From the NCBI GenBank assembly GCA_021774335.1, contig JAJFJD010000036.1, forward strand, positions 1 to 64,000: a DNA stretch of 64,000 nt, given 5' to 3'. Origin of the DNA: Alphaproteobacteria bacterium. Its GTDB lineage: Bacteria; Pseudomonadota; Alphaproteobacteria; UBA8366. This document shows, piece after piece, positions 8,127 through 17,487 of the stretch. The position numbers and the translations under genes were made by a program. A model generated the notes under the pieces. That model searched no databases. It had not been told where the DNA came from and worked only from the letters and a program-made list of their open reading frames with translations. Positions within the stretch are counted from its first letter, which is position 1, and every line of letters begins with the position of its first letter.

Positions 8127-8936
8127 ATGGGACTGAGGCAAGCTGCATTAGGAGTTCTTCTCACTGGAGCCTTCACGCTACCGGCGGGCGCCGCCGATCT
8201 GGAAGCGGGCAAATCCTTGGCGGCGACTGTTTGCGCCGCCTGTCACGGTGCGAACGGCATCAGCGTTTCCGACAAGATCCCCAACTTGGCGGGACAGAAG
8301 GGCAAGTATCTCGTCAGTCAGCTTAAGGCGTTCAAGTCGGGGAAACGCAAGAACGCGATGATGAACGCCATCGCCGGGCAGGCGGGCAAGGATGATATCG
8401 CCAATGTTGCGGCCTTCTTCGCCAGCCTGCCGGGGCCGGCGCAAGGCTCGGCGAAGTCGAAACCGCTCGATAAATTAGTATCTTCCCGCATGCAGTTCCC
8501 GGCCGACTTCAAGGCCGGCTTCACGCACTACACGACGATAAATTTCGCGAAACGCAAGCAGGTGCGGAAATACTATGCGAACATGGCCGCCCTGCAGGCG
8601 GCAAAGAACGGCAACCCGCTGCCGGAGGGGTCGGTGTTGTTCGTCGAGGTTTTCAAGGCCAAGTTGGACGCGGCCAAGAAACCGGTCAAAGGCGCCGACG
8701 GGTTCTATGTCGCCGAAAAACTCGCCGCCTATACGGCGATGGAGCGGCGCGCCGGATGGGGCCAGGACTTTCCCGACATTCTTCGCAACGGTGATTGGCA
8801 CTATGCTGTTTTCAAGGCGGACAAATCGCTCAAACCGAACGTCAATCAGGCGACATGTCTTGCCTGCCACAAGCCGCTCGCGGATGACAGCTACGTTTTC
8901 TCCTTGAAGCCGCTGCAGGCCGCGGCGCGGAATTAA
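8127..8936 (+). CDS. cytochrome c - cytochrome P460 fusion protein
   Basis: A 269-residue exported protein. After a signal peptide (ending near residue 22, AGA) there is a class I cytochrome c domain with the heme motif CAACH at 36-40 and a likely Met ligand in the NAMMNAI stretch near 78. A cytochrome P460 domain then runs from about residue 120 to the end, with its own heme motif CLACH at 244-248. P460 enzymes oxidise hydroxylamine or bind and detoxify NO through a heme cross-linked to a lysine; Lys177 or Lys179 in FVEVFKAKLD are candidates (inference). The N-terminal cytochrome could pass on the electrons. The start at 8127 follows GAGGAT. No ammonia-oxidation genes are nearby. Confidence 0.8.
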   Translation: MGLRQAALGVLLTGAFTLPAGAADLEAGKSLAATVCAACHGANGISVSDKIPNLAGQKGKYLVSQLKAFKSGKRKNAMMNAIAGQAGKDDIANVAAFFASLPGPAQGSAKSKPLDKLVSSRMQFPADFKAGFTHYTTINFAKRKQVRKYYANMAALQAAKNGNPLPEGSVLFVEVFKAKLDAAKKPVKGADGFYVAEKLAAYTAMERRAGWGQDFPDILRNGDWHYAVFKADKSLKPNVNQATCLACHKPLADDSYVFSLKPLQAAARN

Positions 8937-8945
8937 CAGCTGCGC

Positions 8946-9365
8946 TTATCGCCTGGCGAAGAGCCGGTCGAACAGTGGATCCAGTTTGCTGCGTGTGGTT
9001 CCGAATTTACCGATGTGGAATTGGGCGACACGGGCGTCGTATTCGACAAGGCCGATCTGTTTGCTCCGGTCATAGATTTTAATTTCGGCGAAGTTCAGAT
9101 ACATCGCCACGTCCCAGGTCCATCGCGCGACATAGTCGCCGTGATACCGGCAGCCCTTGGGCCGCGTCCCGCTGTAGGTCGTCGCCGTCACGCCGTGACG
9201 TTCGAACTGGTGGATGATCTCGGGCAGGAAACCCGACATGTGGACGGCTTTATTCTTCTTGAGACAAAGTTTGGTTACTTTCGATACTGAAAGCGGTTCG
9301 ACACGGTCATTAATCGAACAGGACGCCAACAGGATCGCTCCAAGGGCAAGCACGGCCTTCCTCAT
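8946..9365 (-). CDS. small lipoprotein, Sbal_3080-like
   Basis: A 139-residue secreted lipoprotein. The N-terminus MRKAVLALGAILLASC contains a lipobox with the lipidated cysteine at residue 16. The mature part has a pattern I recall from the Sbal_3080 lipoprotein family: an early KxCxxKN-like segment, a W-x-W-D-x-A-M-Y-L core (RWTWDVAMYLNF), and a C-terminal FGTTxSKLDPLxDxLF. The function of that family is unknown. I chose the ATG at 9365, because it places the signal peptide at the start; the frame extends 14 codons further up. It is convergent with the cytochrome P460 gene, with only 9 bases between the stops. Confidence 0.65.
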   Translation of the reverse strand: MRKAVLALGAILLASCSINDRVEPLSVSKVTKLCLKKNKAVHMSGFLPEIIHQFERHGVTATTYSGTRPKGCRYHGDYVARWTWDVAMYLNFAEIKIYDRSKQIGLVEYDARVAQFHIGKFGTTRSKLDPLFDRLFARR

Positions 9366-9487
9366 GCGTCGGTCTCCGGCGCGAGGTTGGGGTTGAACGC
9401 AGGGCAATCCGAATCAAGCCTCAGTGATATGAATATACGCCGGCGCCTCGTCAATGCTTGTCGATGATCCCGAGTAGGCACTGAATC

Positions 9488-11470
9488 CTACGACCTGATT
9501 TGCGGATGGGCGTCCATGATCGAAGCGAAGGCCGTGCGCACGGTTTCCGCGCCACCTGTGTCCGCATCGTCCATCGCGTCGAAGATTCGAGACTTCACGA
9601 AGAAGCGCCAATGCACCGGCAGATTGGCAAGGATCACGGTCAATTCGTCGTAGGCGCCGCGCGTCCAGCGTTTTTCGTAGTCCTCGCGTTCGGGGCCGAA
9701 GTTGAAATGGCCGCTTGGCCCGGCAGCGTTGCGTAGTTCCGCGCGCAGTGTTTCGGTTTCGGCGGTGTTTACCGCACCGTCGGCAATCACGACACCGTAG
9801 TCGGCGCGCGCCGCCGGCGTCGACACGCACCCGCGTTCGACGTCGCGCAACACCCGGTTGGGGGCTCGGTCCAACGGATCACCCCGGCCGCCGCCGCCGG
9901 GACCGTAGAAGCGCAGCACGTCGCCGGGCTCGGCGGTGAGCGTGTCCTGGTTGCCGAGGATTTCTTCCTGCGGCGTGTCCGGGTTGCGGATGAAGTTCGA
10001 CGGTCGTCCCGCCTTGCCGCCGAGGATGCCCCAGGGGCGGAAGCGGGTACGATCACGGTTGCGCGCTGTGATCCGCGTTCCCGGCGAGAACACCTTGAAT
10101 TCCAGCCAGGTGCCTAACCCGCCGCGATTTTCTCCCGCGCCACCGGAATCGGGTGAGAGGCCGTAGCGCAGGATCTCGATGGGAACTTCGGCCTCGATCA
10201 ACTCGACCGGCGTGTTCTTCAGGTAGGACGCGTCCGCGCCGGAACCATCGGGACCGTCCGCATGCGGCATGCCGCCGGCACCACCGACCACCGGATCGAT
10301 CGCGGCGATGATGCGGCGTCCGCTTTTGTTGTCGGTGGTCATGACGTTGACGATCGAACTGGATCCGGCCGGGGCGGCGGGCATGCGGTCCGGAATGGCG
10401 AGCCCGAACGCGCCGAAGACCAGACTGCGCAATCGTCCGCAGGTCAGGCTCCGCATGCCGACCGCCGCGGGAAACTCCGGGTTCACCACGGTGCCGCTCG
10501 GCAGGATGCAGGTGAACGGTCGGGTCAGGCCGCAGTTCAGCATGATGTTGGGATTCATCGTGTAGAGTACGTAGTAGACGCCGACCAGCATCAGAGTGTG
10601 ATGGGCAAAACCGCCGGTCGGCACGTTGATCGACGAGGTGAGCTGCGGGTCCGAGCCGGTGAAGTCGAGGGTCGCGCTATCGCCGTCGATGGTGAGGGTT
10701 AGCGCCAGCCGGCACGGATTCCGTTCGCTGTCCGAATCCTCGTCCGTGTAGTCGGAGAAGAAATACTCGCCGTCGGGCATGCCGCGCAGAATTTCGCGCG
10801 CTTGATGCTCGGCGTAATCCATCAGGTCTTCGACACCCTCGTGGAAGGTTTCGACGCCGAACTTGGCCACCATCTCCTTGACCTTGCGCTCGCCGGTGTT
10901 CATCGCGCCGACGAAGGCCTTGAGATCACCCCAGTTCTGTTCCGGCTGGCGCACGTTGGTCATCATGACGTCGAGCAGTTCGCGATTCAGTTCGCCGCGC
11001 TTGTAGAGCTTGCAGGGCGTGAAGCGGATGCCTTCCTGGTGGATTTCGACCAGGCTGCGCGACAGGCTTGCGGGGACCGCGCCGCCGATGTCGGTGTTGT
11101 GGATGTGACCGCAGGAAAACGCGACCAGCTCGCCCTCGTGGAAGATCGGTTTCCACATATGCAGGTCGGGCGTATGGGTCGAGACGTAGCCGCTATAGGG
11201 ATCGTTGGTGAAGGCGATGTCACCTTCTTCATAGCCGCCGTCTACAAGGTCCAGCGCGCCACCGTAGTCGAGCCCCGGAAACCAGGTCGCGCCCAGGTCG
11301 AGCGGAATGGCGAAGGTCTTGCCCGCCGGGGTCAGCAGCCCGATGGTGAAATCCTCCGTTTCCTTCACGAAGGTGGAATGCGCCGTCCGGTATAGCGTGT
11401 AGGCCATGCTCTCGGTTGCGGCGCGGCAATGATTCGCGAGGATTTCGAGCGTTACCTTGTCGATCGCCAT
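9488..11470 (-). CDS. hyuB: hydantoinase B / oxoprolinase-family subunit HyuB
   Basis: A 660-residue protein of the HyuB family, the partner of HyuA in ATP-dependent hydantoinases, 5-oxoprolinases and acetone carboxylases. Typical stretches are seen at the N-terminus (EILANHCRAATESMAYTLYR), FTNDPYSGYVSTHTPD and GGAGMPHADGPDGSGA. The ATG at 11470 lies one base after the HyuA stop (TGAGATG) behind AGGAGGG, so the two are translationally linked. The last 120 residues form a tail with a mostly helical look. The complex probably opens a cyclic amide or carboxylates a small ketone; the acetone-carboxylase gamma subunit is absent, which favours a hydantoinase role. Confidence 0.9.
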   Translation of the reverse strand: MAIDKVTLEILANHCRAATESMAYTLYRTAHSTFVKETEDFTIGLLTPAGKTFAIPLDLGATWFPGLDYGGALDLVDGGYEEGDIAFTNDPYSGYVSTHTPDLHMWKPIFHEGELVAFSCGHIHNTDIGGAVPASLSRSLVEIHQEGIRFTPCKLYKRGELNRELLDVMMTNVRQPEQNWGDLKAFVGAMNTGERKVKEMVAKFGVETFHEGVEDLMDYAEHQAREILRGMPDGEYFFSDYTDEDSDSERNPCRLALTLTIDGDSATLDFTGSDPQLTSSINVPTGGFAHHTLMLVGVYYVLYTMNPNIMLNCGLTRPFTCILPSGTVVNPEFPAAVGMRSLTCGRLRSLVFGAFGLAIPDRMPAAPAGSSSIVNVMTTDNKSGRRIIAAIDPVVGGAGGMPHADGPDGSGADASYLKNTPVELIEAEVPIEILRYGLSPDSGGAGENRGGLGTWLEFKVFSPGTRITARNRDRTRFRPWGILGGKAGRPSNFIRNPDTPQEEILGNQDTLTAEPGDVLRFYGPGGGGRGDPLDRAPNRVLRDVERGCVSTPAARADYGVVIADGAVNTAETETLRAELRNAAGPSGHFNFGPEREDYEKRWTRGAYDELTVILANLPVHWRFFVKSRIFDAMDDADTGGAETVRTAFASIMDAHPQIRS

Positions 11471-11471
11471 C

Positions 11472-13517
11472 TCAGGAACCCTCCTGCCACGCGAGTATGA
11501 TATTGCCGTGTGTATCGACCGTGCCCGTGAACCCATCGGGAATGCAACTCGTCGTGTCCGATTGCGCGATCACGGCGGGACCCGCAAGCGTTTGCCCGGC
11601 GTGCAGCCGGTCGCGTTCGTAAAGCGGCACGGTGATGTGCTTTCCGCCGAACCAGACCTCGATATCGCGGACCGGGTCGGCCGGGCCATCCGCATGTGGC
11701 AGCGGCTTCAACGTGGGCTTCTCGATGGTCCCGGCAACCACCAGCCGCAGATTCATGATCTGCACTTCCGCATCCGTGTCGCTGAAGGCATAGACCTCGT
11801 CGTGACGCCGGTGGAATGCGTCAAGGATCGCCGCCAGATCGCCGTTGACGAGCCAGTCCGGATCGAGCGGCACCTCGATCTCGAAGGATTGGCCGGTGTA
11901 TCGCAGGTCCGCCGACGGGTGCAGGGTATGCGTGCCTGCGTGGTGCTGTTCGCTGTGCAGCCAATCCAGGGCGCGCGCCGACAGTTCCTCGAAATCCGCG
12001 GGTATAGTGCCAATGGCATCGTCTGCGGCGGCGAAAACGGTTTTGACGAAGTCGTTCCGGATATCGGCGACAAGCCCGCCGAGGGCGCTGGTCACGCCGG
12101 GCGTCGTCGGGATGACGACCTGCCGCATCTGCAGTTCCTTGGCAAGGAAACAGCCGAGCATCGGTCCCGCGCCGCCGAAAGTGACAAGCGCGAAGTCGCG
12201 CAGGTCGATGCCGTAGCGCGCGGTCAGCTTGTTGATCTCCATATACATCCCGGACACGGCGACCTGGATGATCGCTTCGGCGGTTTCCTCGACGCCGCGA
12301 CCGATTGTGGCAGCCAGTAGGCCGACCGTCTCGCGCGCTTTGTCGATGTCGAGGCTTACGGAGTCATAGGCAAGGGCATGGTGACCGAGGAAGCCGCAGG
12401 CGGCGAAGGCGTCGGTAATGGTTGGCCGGTCGCCGCCCTGGCCGTAGCAGGCGGGCCCGGGATCGGAGCCGGCGCTCTCCGGACCGACCTTCAGCACGCC
12501 GAACTCGTCGACCCGCGCGATCGATCCGCCGCCGTCGCCGATCGAGGTGACCGAGACGGAAGGGATGTAGAGCGGGAACTCGCCGATCTTCTCGCCCATG
12601 CCGTATTGCGGCGCGCCGTCGATCACCACGGCGACGTCGGCGCTGGTCCCGCCGATATCCAGCGTGATCGCATTGTCGACACCGCAGGATCGCGCGACGA
12701 AAGCGCCACCGATAACGCCGGATGCCGTACCCGATAGCACCATGTTGACGCAGGAGGTCTTGCCAAGCTCGGCGCTCATGACCCCGCCGTTCGACTTGGT
12801 GACAAGCGGCTCGGCCGTCACGCCGCTTTCCTTGAGCGCTGCCTGCAACGAACCGAGATAGGCCGCGACGCGCGGATGGACATAGCCATTGATGATCGCC
12901 GTGCTGGTGCGCTCGTATTCGCGGATCACCGGCCAGATTTCGTGTGATGTGAACACGAACAGGTCCGGCGCTTCTTGGCGAAGGATCGCCGCGACCTGTT
13001 CCTCATGCGCCGGATTGCGCCAGCCGTGCAGCAGCGACACGATCACGCCCTCGACGCCGCGCGCCTGCGCCCGGTCGAGCGCATCGCGCACGCTATCGGC
13101 CTCGAGTGGGGTCTGGACGCTGCCGTCGGCGAGAATGCGTTCCTTTAGCCCGAAGACGCGGTCGCGGGTGATTAGTGGTTCCGGCCGCGTCGAGAACAGG
13201 CTGTAGGATTCCGGCATGCGCAGCCGCGCGACCTCCAGCACATCGGAAAAATTCGCCGTCGTGAACAGCGCCATCTTGGCGCCCTTCCGCTGGATGACCG
13301 TGTTCACGCCGACGGTGGTGCCGTGGATGAAGCTTTCGACCGCGGCCGGATCGATCCCGTAGATCTCCGAAAGCCGCCGCATGCCTTCGATCACTTCTGC
13401 ACCCGGATCGGCGGGCGTCGTCAACACCTTGAGCGTCGATAACTCCTGCGTCGCCGTATCGAAGACGCAGAAATCGATAAAGGTGCCGCCGATATCGACG
13501 CCGACGCGATATGCCAT
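11472..13517 (-). CDS. hyuA: hydantoinase A / oxoprolinase-family subunit HyuA
   Basis: A 681-residue ASKHA-fold ATPase subunit. The phosphate-1 loop appears at the N-terminus (VGVDIGGTFIDFCVFD) and the second ATP motif as ALVTFGGAGPM. HyuA binds and hydrolyses ATP to activate the substrate that HyuB then opens. The ATG at 13517 gives the canonical MAYRVGVDIGG start; the open frame continues more than 1 kb upstream without family likeness and antisense to the ThDP gene, so it is ignored. It is transcribed divergently from the ThDP enzyme at 13707, with 189 bases between them. Length is normal for the family. Confidence 0.9.
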   Translation of the reverse strand: MAYRVGVDIGGTFIDFCVFDTATQELSTLKVLTTPADPGAEVIEGMRRLSEIYGIDPAAVESFIHGTTVGVNTVIQRKGAKMALFTTANFSDVLEVARLRMPESYSLFSTRPEPLITRDRVFGLKERILADGSVQTPLEADSVRDALDRAQARGVEGVIVSLLHGWRNPAHEEQVAAILRQEAPDLFVFTSHEIWPVIREYERTSTAIINGYVHPRVAAYLGSLQAALKESGVTAEPLVTKSNGGVMSAELGKTSCVNMVLSGTASGVIGGAFVARSCGVDNAITLDIGGTSADVAVVIDGAPQYGMGEKIGEFPLYIPSVSVTSIGDGGGSIARVDEFGVLKVGPESAGSDPGPACYGQGGDRPTITDAFAACGFLGHHALAYDSVSLDIDKARETVGLLAATIGRGVEETAEAIIQVAVSGMYMEINKLTARYGIDLRDFALVTFGGAGPMLGCFLAKELQMRQVVIPTTPGVTSALGGLVADIRNDFVKTVFAAADDAIGTIPADFEELSARALDWLHSEQHHAGTHTLHPSADLRYTGQSFEIEVPLDPDWLVNGDLAAILDAFHRRHDEVYAFSDTDAEVQIMNLRLVVAGTIEKPTLKPLPHADGPADPVRDIEVWFGGKHITVPLYERDRLHAGQTLAGPAVIAQSDTTSCIPDGFTGTVDTHGNIILAWQEGS

Positions 13518-13643
13518 GGACCGCCGTCTCTTCGAAGGTAAGGCGTTATGCCGGTGGCCGGAGTGGGCCGGGTGAGATTTCAGGATACGGCAAACGCGGA
13601 CGCGCGCAAATGCGGGGCACGGGCTCGTTCTCCATTTCGCGCC

Positions 13644-13659
13644 ACCTGCAAAAACAGGT
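13644..13659. promoter_or_regulatory. inverted repeat in the hyuA / ThDP-enzyme divergent region
   Basis: The intergenic region between two divergent operons holds ACCTG (13644-13648) and CAGGT (13655-13659) separated by six bases, CAAAAA. A 5-base dyad in a shared promoter region could be an operator for one or both operons. The arms are short and no regulator gene is nearby, so this is only a candidate. Confidence 0.25.
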
Positions 13660-13706
13660 ACCCTTGTTGCCAGTGACGGAATGATGATCGGACGGAGGAG
13701 GGACGC

Positions 13707-15338
13707 ATGAAATCGGCGGAAGCGATTTGTGAGATTCTCAAGCGTGAAGGCGTGGATATCCTGCTGGCCTATCCGGTCAATCATGTCATCGAATATGCGG
13801 CGCGGGCCGGCATTCGCCCTGTGATCGTGCGGCAGGAGCGGATCGGCCTGCATATGGCGGATGCGATCGCGCGGCTGACCAGCGGCGACAAGGTCGGCGT
13901 CTTCTGCATGCAGCATGGTCCCGGCGCCGAGAACGCCTTCGGCGGTGTGGCACAGGCCTATGGCGAGTCCGTTCCGGTCCTGGTGATGCCGATGGGGTAT
14001 GCCCGGAAAATCGCCCATGTCGATCCAAACTTCAATTCGACGCTCAACTTCAAGCATGTCACCAAGTCGGCGGAACCGATCACCACGCCGGCGGAAATTC
14101 CCAACATCATGCGGCGCGCGTTCACGCAGCTCCGCAACGGCCGGCTGCGGCCTGTCTTGGTCGAAATTCCGTCCGACATCTTCCCCGAGGATTTCGAGGG
14201 CGAGTTGGATTACGCGCCCGTACGCACGACGCGTTACGGCCCGGACCCGGACGACGTTAAGGAAGCGGCCAAGGTGCTGATCGAGGCCAAGCGGCCGGTG
14301 ATCTACGCCGGGCAGGGGGTGCATTACGCCAAGGCCTGGCCGCAGTTGAAGCGGCTTGCCGAACTGCTCGCTATTCCTGTCTGTACCAGCCTGGAAGGCA
14401 AGAGCGCCTTTCCGGAGGATCATCCGTTGTCGCTCGGTTCCGGCGGCTTGGCGATGCCGAAGACGGTGCGGGATTTTCTGGACCGGTCGGACGTGATATT
14501 CGGCATCGGCTGCAGCTTCACCACGACGAGTTTCGGCGTGACCATGCCCGAGGGCAAGACGGTCATCCATGCGACGCTAGATCCGCTCGATCTGAATAAG
14601 AACGTCGTCAGCCAATATCAGTTGGTCGGCGATGCGGGCCTGACCCTGGACGCGATGATCACCGAGGCCGAGGCGGCGACGGGCGGGAAGGACCGGGACC
14701 GCGGCGACACGCCGACGGAGATCGCGGCGATCAAGGAAAGTTGGCTTGCCGAATGGGCGCCCAAACGCGATTCCGACGAGACGCCGCTGTCGCCCTATCG
14801 CGTGCTACGCGATCTCGCTAACACGGTGGACCGGGCCAACACGATCATCACCCACGATGCCGGCAGCCCGCGCGATCAGCTCTCGCCATTTTGGGAGGCG
14901 ACCACGCCGTTGTCTTACATCGGCTGGGGCAAGACCACGCAGCTCGGCTACGGTCTCGGCTTGGCGATGGGTGCGAAGCTGGTCTGTCCCGACAAGCTCT
15001 GCATCAACGTGTGGGGCGACGCGGCGATCGGCTTCACCGGCATGGACTTCGAAACGGCGGTGCGCGAGCGCATTCCAATTCTGTCGATCTTGTTGAACAA
15101 TTTCTCGATGGCAATCGAACTCAAGGTCATGCCGGTCTCGACCGAGAAATACCGCAGCACGGACATCTCGGGCGACTATGCCGCGATGGCGCGCGCCTTC
15201 GGCGGCTACGGCGAGCGGGTGACCCAACCGGAGGACATCGTGCCGGCCATCCAGCGCGGTATCGAGCAGACGCAGAACGGTGTGCCCGCGCTGTTGGAAT
15301 TCATCACCTGCAAGGAGACCGAGGTGTCGCGTTTATAA
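13707..15338 (+). CDS. ThDP-dependent enzyme, acetolactate synthase/benzoylformate decarboxylase type
   Basis: A 543-residue enzyme of the thiamin-diphosphate decarboxylase superfamily with the usual Pyr, central and PP domains. The catalytic Glu44 that activates the cofactor lies in VRQERIGLHMADA. The ThDP-binding GD...NN motif is in the C-terminal third (WGDAAIGFTGMDFE, ending in LLNNFSM). Family members decarboxylate 2-oxoacids or make acyloins. A strong ribosome binding site (GGAGGAGGGA) precedes the ATG. It heads a plus-strand run with a formyltransferase and a quinone oxidoreductase and is divergent from hyuAB. The actual substrate is open; another ThDP enzyme of the same superfamily is at 42851. 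Confidence 0.85.
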   Translation: MKSAEAICEILKREGVDILLAYPVNHVIEYAARAGIRPVIVRQERIGLHMADAIARLTSGDKVGVFCMQHGPGAENAFGGVAQAYGESVPVLVMPMGYARKIAHVDPNFNSTLNFKHVTKSAEPITTPAEIPNIMRRAFTQLRNGRLRPVLVEIPSDIFPEDFEGELDYAPVRTTRYGPDPDDVKEAAKVLIEAKRPVIYAGQGVHYAKAWPQLKRLAELLAIPVCTSLEGKSAFPEDHPLSLGSGGLAMPKTVRDFLDRSDVIFGIGCSFTTTSFGVTMPEGKTVIHATLDPLDLNKNVVSQYQLVGDAGLTLDAMITEAEAATGGKDRDRGDTPTEIAAIKESWLAEWAPKRDSDETPLSPYRVLRDLANTVDRANTIITHDAGSPRDQLSPFWEATTPLSYIGWGKTTQLGYGLGLAMGAKLVCPDKLCINVWGDAAIGFTGMDFETAVRERIPILSILLNNFSMAIELKVMPVSTEKYRSTDISGDYAAMARAFGGYGERVTQPEDIVPAIQRGIEQTQNGVPALLEFITCKETEVSRL

Positions 15339-15369
15339 GGCGTCGCACCGGGGTCGGGGATAGACGCTG

Positions 15370-16362
15370 ATGGCAACGATGCGCGGCATGATCATCTTCG
15401 CGGAACCGCGGGTCGATTTTGCATACGAGATGCTCGACGCGCTCCTCCGGGAGCTTGATGGCCGGCACGGTGTCAGCCGGGTACGGGTTTGCGTGACGTC
15501 GAAGGAACCGGCGCTTCTTTGGCAGGGCGCGTGGTCCCAACTTGCGTTCGCACTCAAGGCCTTTTTCAATCCGCGTGCGATCGGTACGTTGGACCGTCCC
15601 CGGCTGACGACGATGCGGGCAATCGCGCAACGGTATGGAGCCGAGGTCATCGAGCCGCCGGGGTATGATGTCAACGATCCAACATTCGTCCGAAATTTGA
15701 AGTCCGGTGATTCCGTAACGCACGCGGTTTGCTTTGCGTGCCTGCAGATTTGGCGGCCGGATCTGCTCAGAGTTTTTGATCTCGCGGTGAATTATCACAA
15801 TGGCTATCTGCCCGACTACAAAGGTTTGTGGGCGACGGAATGGTCTATTTATCGCGGTGAAGAATTTTCCGGTTATGCCTTTCATGTGATGTCCGAGACG
15901 ATTGATACCGGTCCGATCATCCTACGGAACCGTGTGGCCGTACCCGCCGGTGCGGAACCGCTGGCGGTGGCGCGCGCGAAGCGTCGGGCGGCTAAGAATG
16001 ATCTTGGAAAAGTCCTTGATGCCATGGAGTCCGCGGACCTCAACCCAATCCCACAATCCGGCGAGGGCAGCTACTTCTCGGAGAAAGCGGCAAGGGCGCT
16101 CCGCCGCATCGACGACCCGACCGCGCTCACAGTGGAAGAGTATGAGCGCCGCTTACGCTGCTTCACGCCCCTGCAGATCAAGCTTGGCGATGCCTATTAC
16201 CCGGTTACGGCATTAAGCCCGGCGGGTCGGCGCTCCCCGGCGCTGTCCTTCAAGACCGCCGACGGCGTGAAGTTGCACCCTACGCGACTGCACTATTTGC
16301 CGACATGGCTTTACAGGATCATGGCCCGCATGCCGTTTTGGACATACCCCACCGATGATTGA
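15370..16362 (+). CDS. formyltransferase-fold protein (Fmt/GART N-terminal domain family)
   Basis: A 330-residue protein with the catalytic pattern of N10-formyl-tetrahydrofolate-dependent formyltransferases: Asn141 and His143 (NYHNGYLPDYKG) and Asp179 (ETIDTGP). It is a diverged relative of methionyl-tRNA formyltransferase, in which the equivalents are N-x-H and D. The first 110 residues form the Rossmann part, and the last 70 (FTPLQIKLGDAYYPVTAL) may be a short C-terminal barrel. It is unlikely to be the housekeeping Fmt, because no deformylase gene adjoins. Formyl or similar one-carbon transfer to a sugar amine or small molecule is possible. The start at 15370 follows GGGGAT. Confidence 0.75.
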   Translation: MATMRGMIIFAEPRVDFAYEMLDALLRELDGRHGVSRVRVCVTSKEPALLWQGAWSQLAFALKAFFNPRAIGTLDRPRLTTMRAIAQRYGAEVIEPPGYDVNDPTFVRNLKSGDSVTHAVCFACLQIWRPDLLRVFDLAVNYHNGYLPDYKGLWATEWSIYRGEEFSGYAFHVMSETIDTGPIILRNRVAVPAGAEPLAVARAKRRAAKNDLGKVLDAMESADLNPIPQSGEGSYFSEKAARALRRIDDPTALTVEEYERRLRCFTPLQIKLGDAYYPVTALSPAGRRSPALSFKTADGVKLHPTRLHYLPTWLYRIMARMPFWTYPTDD

Positions 16363-16466
16363 ACGTCGGCGCGGATACGTTAAGGACGCGGAGATGCCGG
16401 GCAACTTGACGGCATTCTTCCGCTAGTAATAGCGTTTCCGGACACTTCAAGAATTGGAAGAGGGAT

Positions 16467-17444
16467 ATGCGGGCGATCGTTTGCGAAAAGCTGGGAGAGC
16501 CAAGCGATCTGGTGCTCCGCGACATGCCGGAACCGCCAGATCCCGGCTCGGGCGAGATCAAGGTCGCGCTGGTGGCGCGCGGCGTTCAATTCGTCGATGT
16601 CTTGATGATTGCCGGCAAGTATCAAACCAAGCCCGATCTGCCCTTCATTCCCGGCAGCGAAGCGGCGGGTGAGGTCGTCGCAGTCGGGGACGGCGTCACG
16701 GATTTCTCCGTCGGCGATCTGGTCATGACGCGCCATTCGCCGGGCGCTTTCGCCGAGATGGCGACGATACCGGCGAAAATGGCTTTACCGGTGCCCAGCA
16801 CCATGAGTTTGGAGCAGGCGGCTGGCTTCCGATCGGCCTATACCACTGCGTATCACGCGTTGGTCCAGCGTGGACGCCTGCAGCAAGGCGAGGTGTTGGT
16901 GGTGCATGGGGCGAGCGGCGGCATCGGTCTCGCTGCGGTCCAGGTTGGTAAGATTTTGGGCGCGACGGTCATTGCGACGGGCGGCAGTGACGAGAAGCTC
17001 TCCGTCGTGACCGAAAACGGCGCGGATCATGTGATCAACATCCGCGATGGATTCCGCGACCGGGTGAAGGAACTGACCGATGGGCGCGGCGCGGACGTGA
17101 TCTACGATCCGATCGGCGCAGAAGTGTTCGATGAATCGATGCGCTGCCTGAACTGGGGCGCACGTATCCTAATCCTTGGCTTTGTCGGTGGTGGACCTGC
17201 CTTGGCCAAAACGAACCACCTGCTGATCAAGGGCGCGTCGGCGGTCGGCGTGCGTGTCGGCGGATTCAATGAGTTCGAGCCCGACACCGCGGCAGCCAAT
17301 CTCCGCGTCCTCGTCGAGTGGGCCGAGGCGGGCAAGATCACGCCGCATGTCTCGCATACCTTCCCGCTCGACCGGGTGGAAGACGCGATGCAGGCGATTA
17401 TCGACCGCAAGGTCGTCGGCAAATGTATTCTCACCAACGAATGA
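16467..17444 (+). CDS. NADPH:quinone oxidoreductase family protein (MDR superfamily)
   Basis: A 325-residue medium-chain dehydrogenase/reductase of the zinc-free quinone oxidoreductase/enoyl reductase branch. The nucleotide-binding segment VVHGASGGIGLAAVQVGKILG is near residues 146-166, and no structural or catalytic zinc cysteines are seen. Members reduce quinones or 2-enoyl compounds with NADPH in the cytoplasm. The ATG at 16467 follows GGAAGAGGGAT. It is followed by the small ABM monooxygenase, with 43 bases between, which suggests the pair works on an oxidised organic intermediate. Confidence 0.88.
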   Translation: MRAIVCEKLGEPSDLVLRDMPEPPDPGSGEIKVALVARGVQFVDVLMIAGKYQTKPDLPFIPGSEAAGEVVAVGDGVTDFSVGDLVMTRHSPGAFAEMATIPAKMALPVPSTMSLEQAAGFRSAYTTAYHALVQRGRLQQGEVLVVHGASGGIGLAAVQVGKILGATVIATGGSDEKLSVVTENGADHVINIRDGFRDRVKELTDGRGADVIYDPIGAEVFDESMRCLNWGARILILGFVGGGPALAKTNHLLIKGASAVGVRVGGFNEFEPDTAAANLRVLVEWAEAGKITPHVSHTFPLDRVEDAMQAIIDRKVVGKCILTNE

Positions 17445-17487
17445 ATGGCCGCCGCGCCGTTCCAACAACACACATCAGGAGCGAAGA

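Noticed and set aside
13518..14570. Upstream extension of the hyuA frame by about 350 codons
   Set aside because: It is antisense to the ThDP enzyme and lacks any domain; the canonical HyuA start is at 13517.
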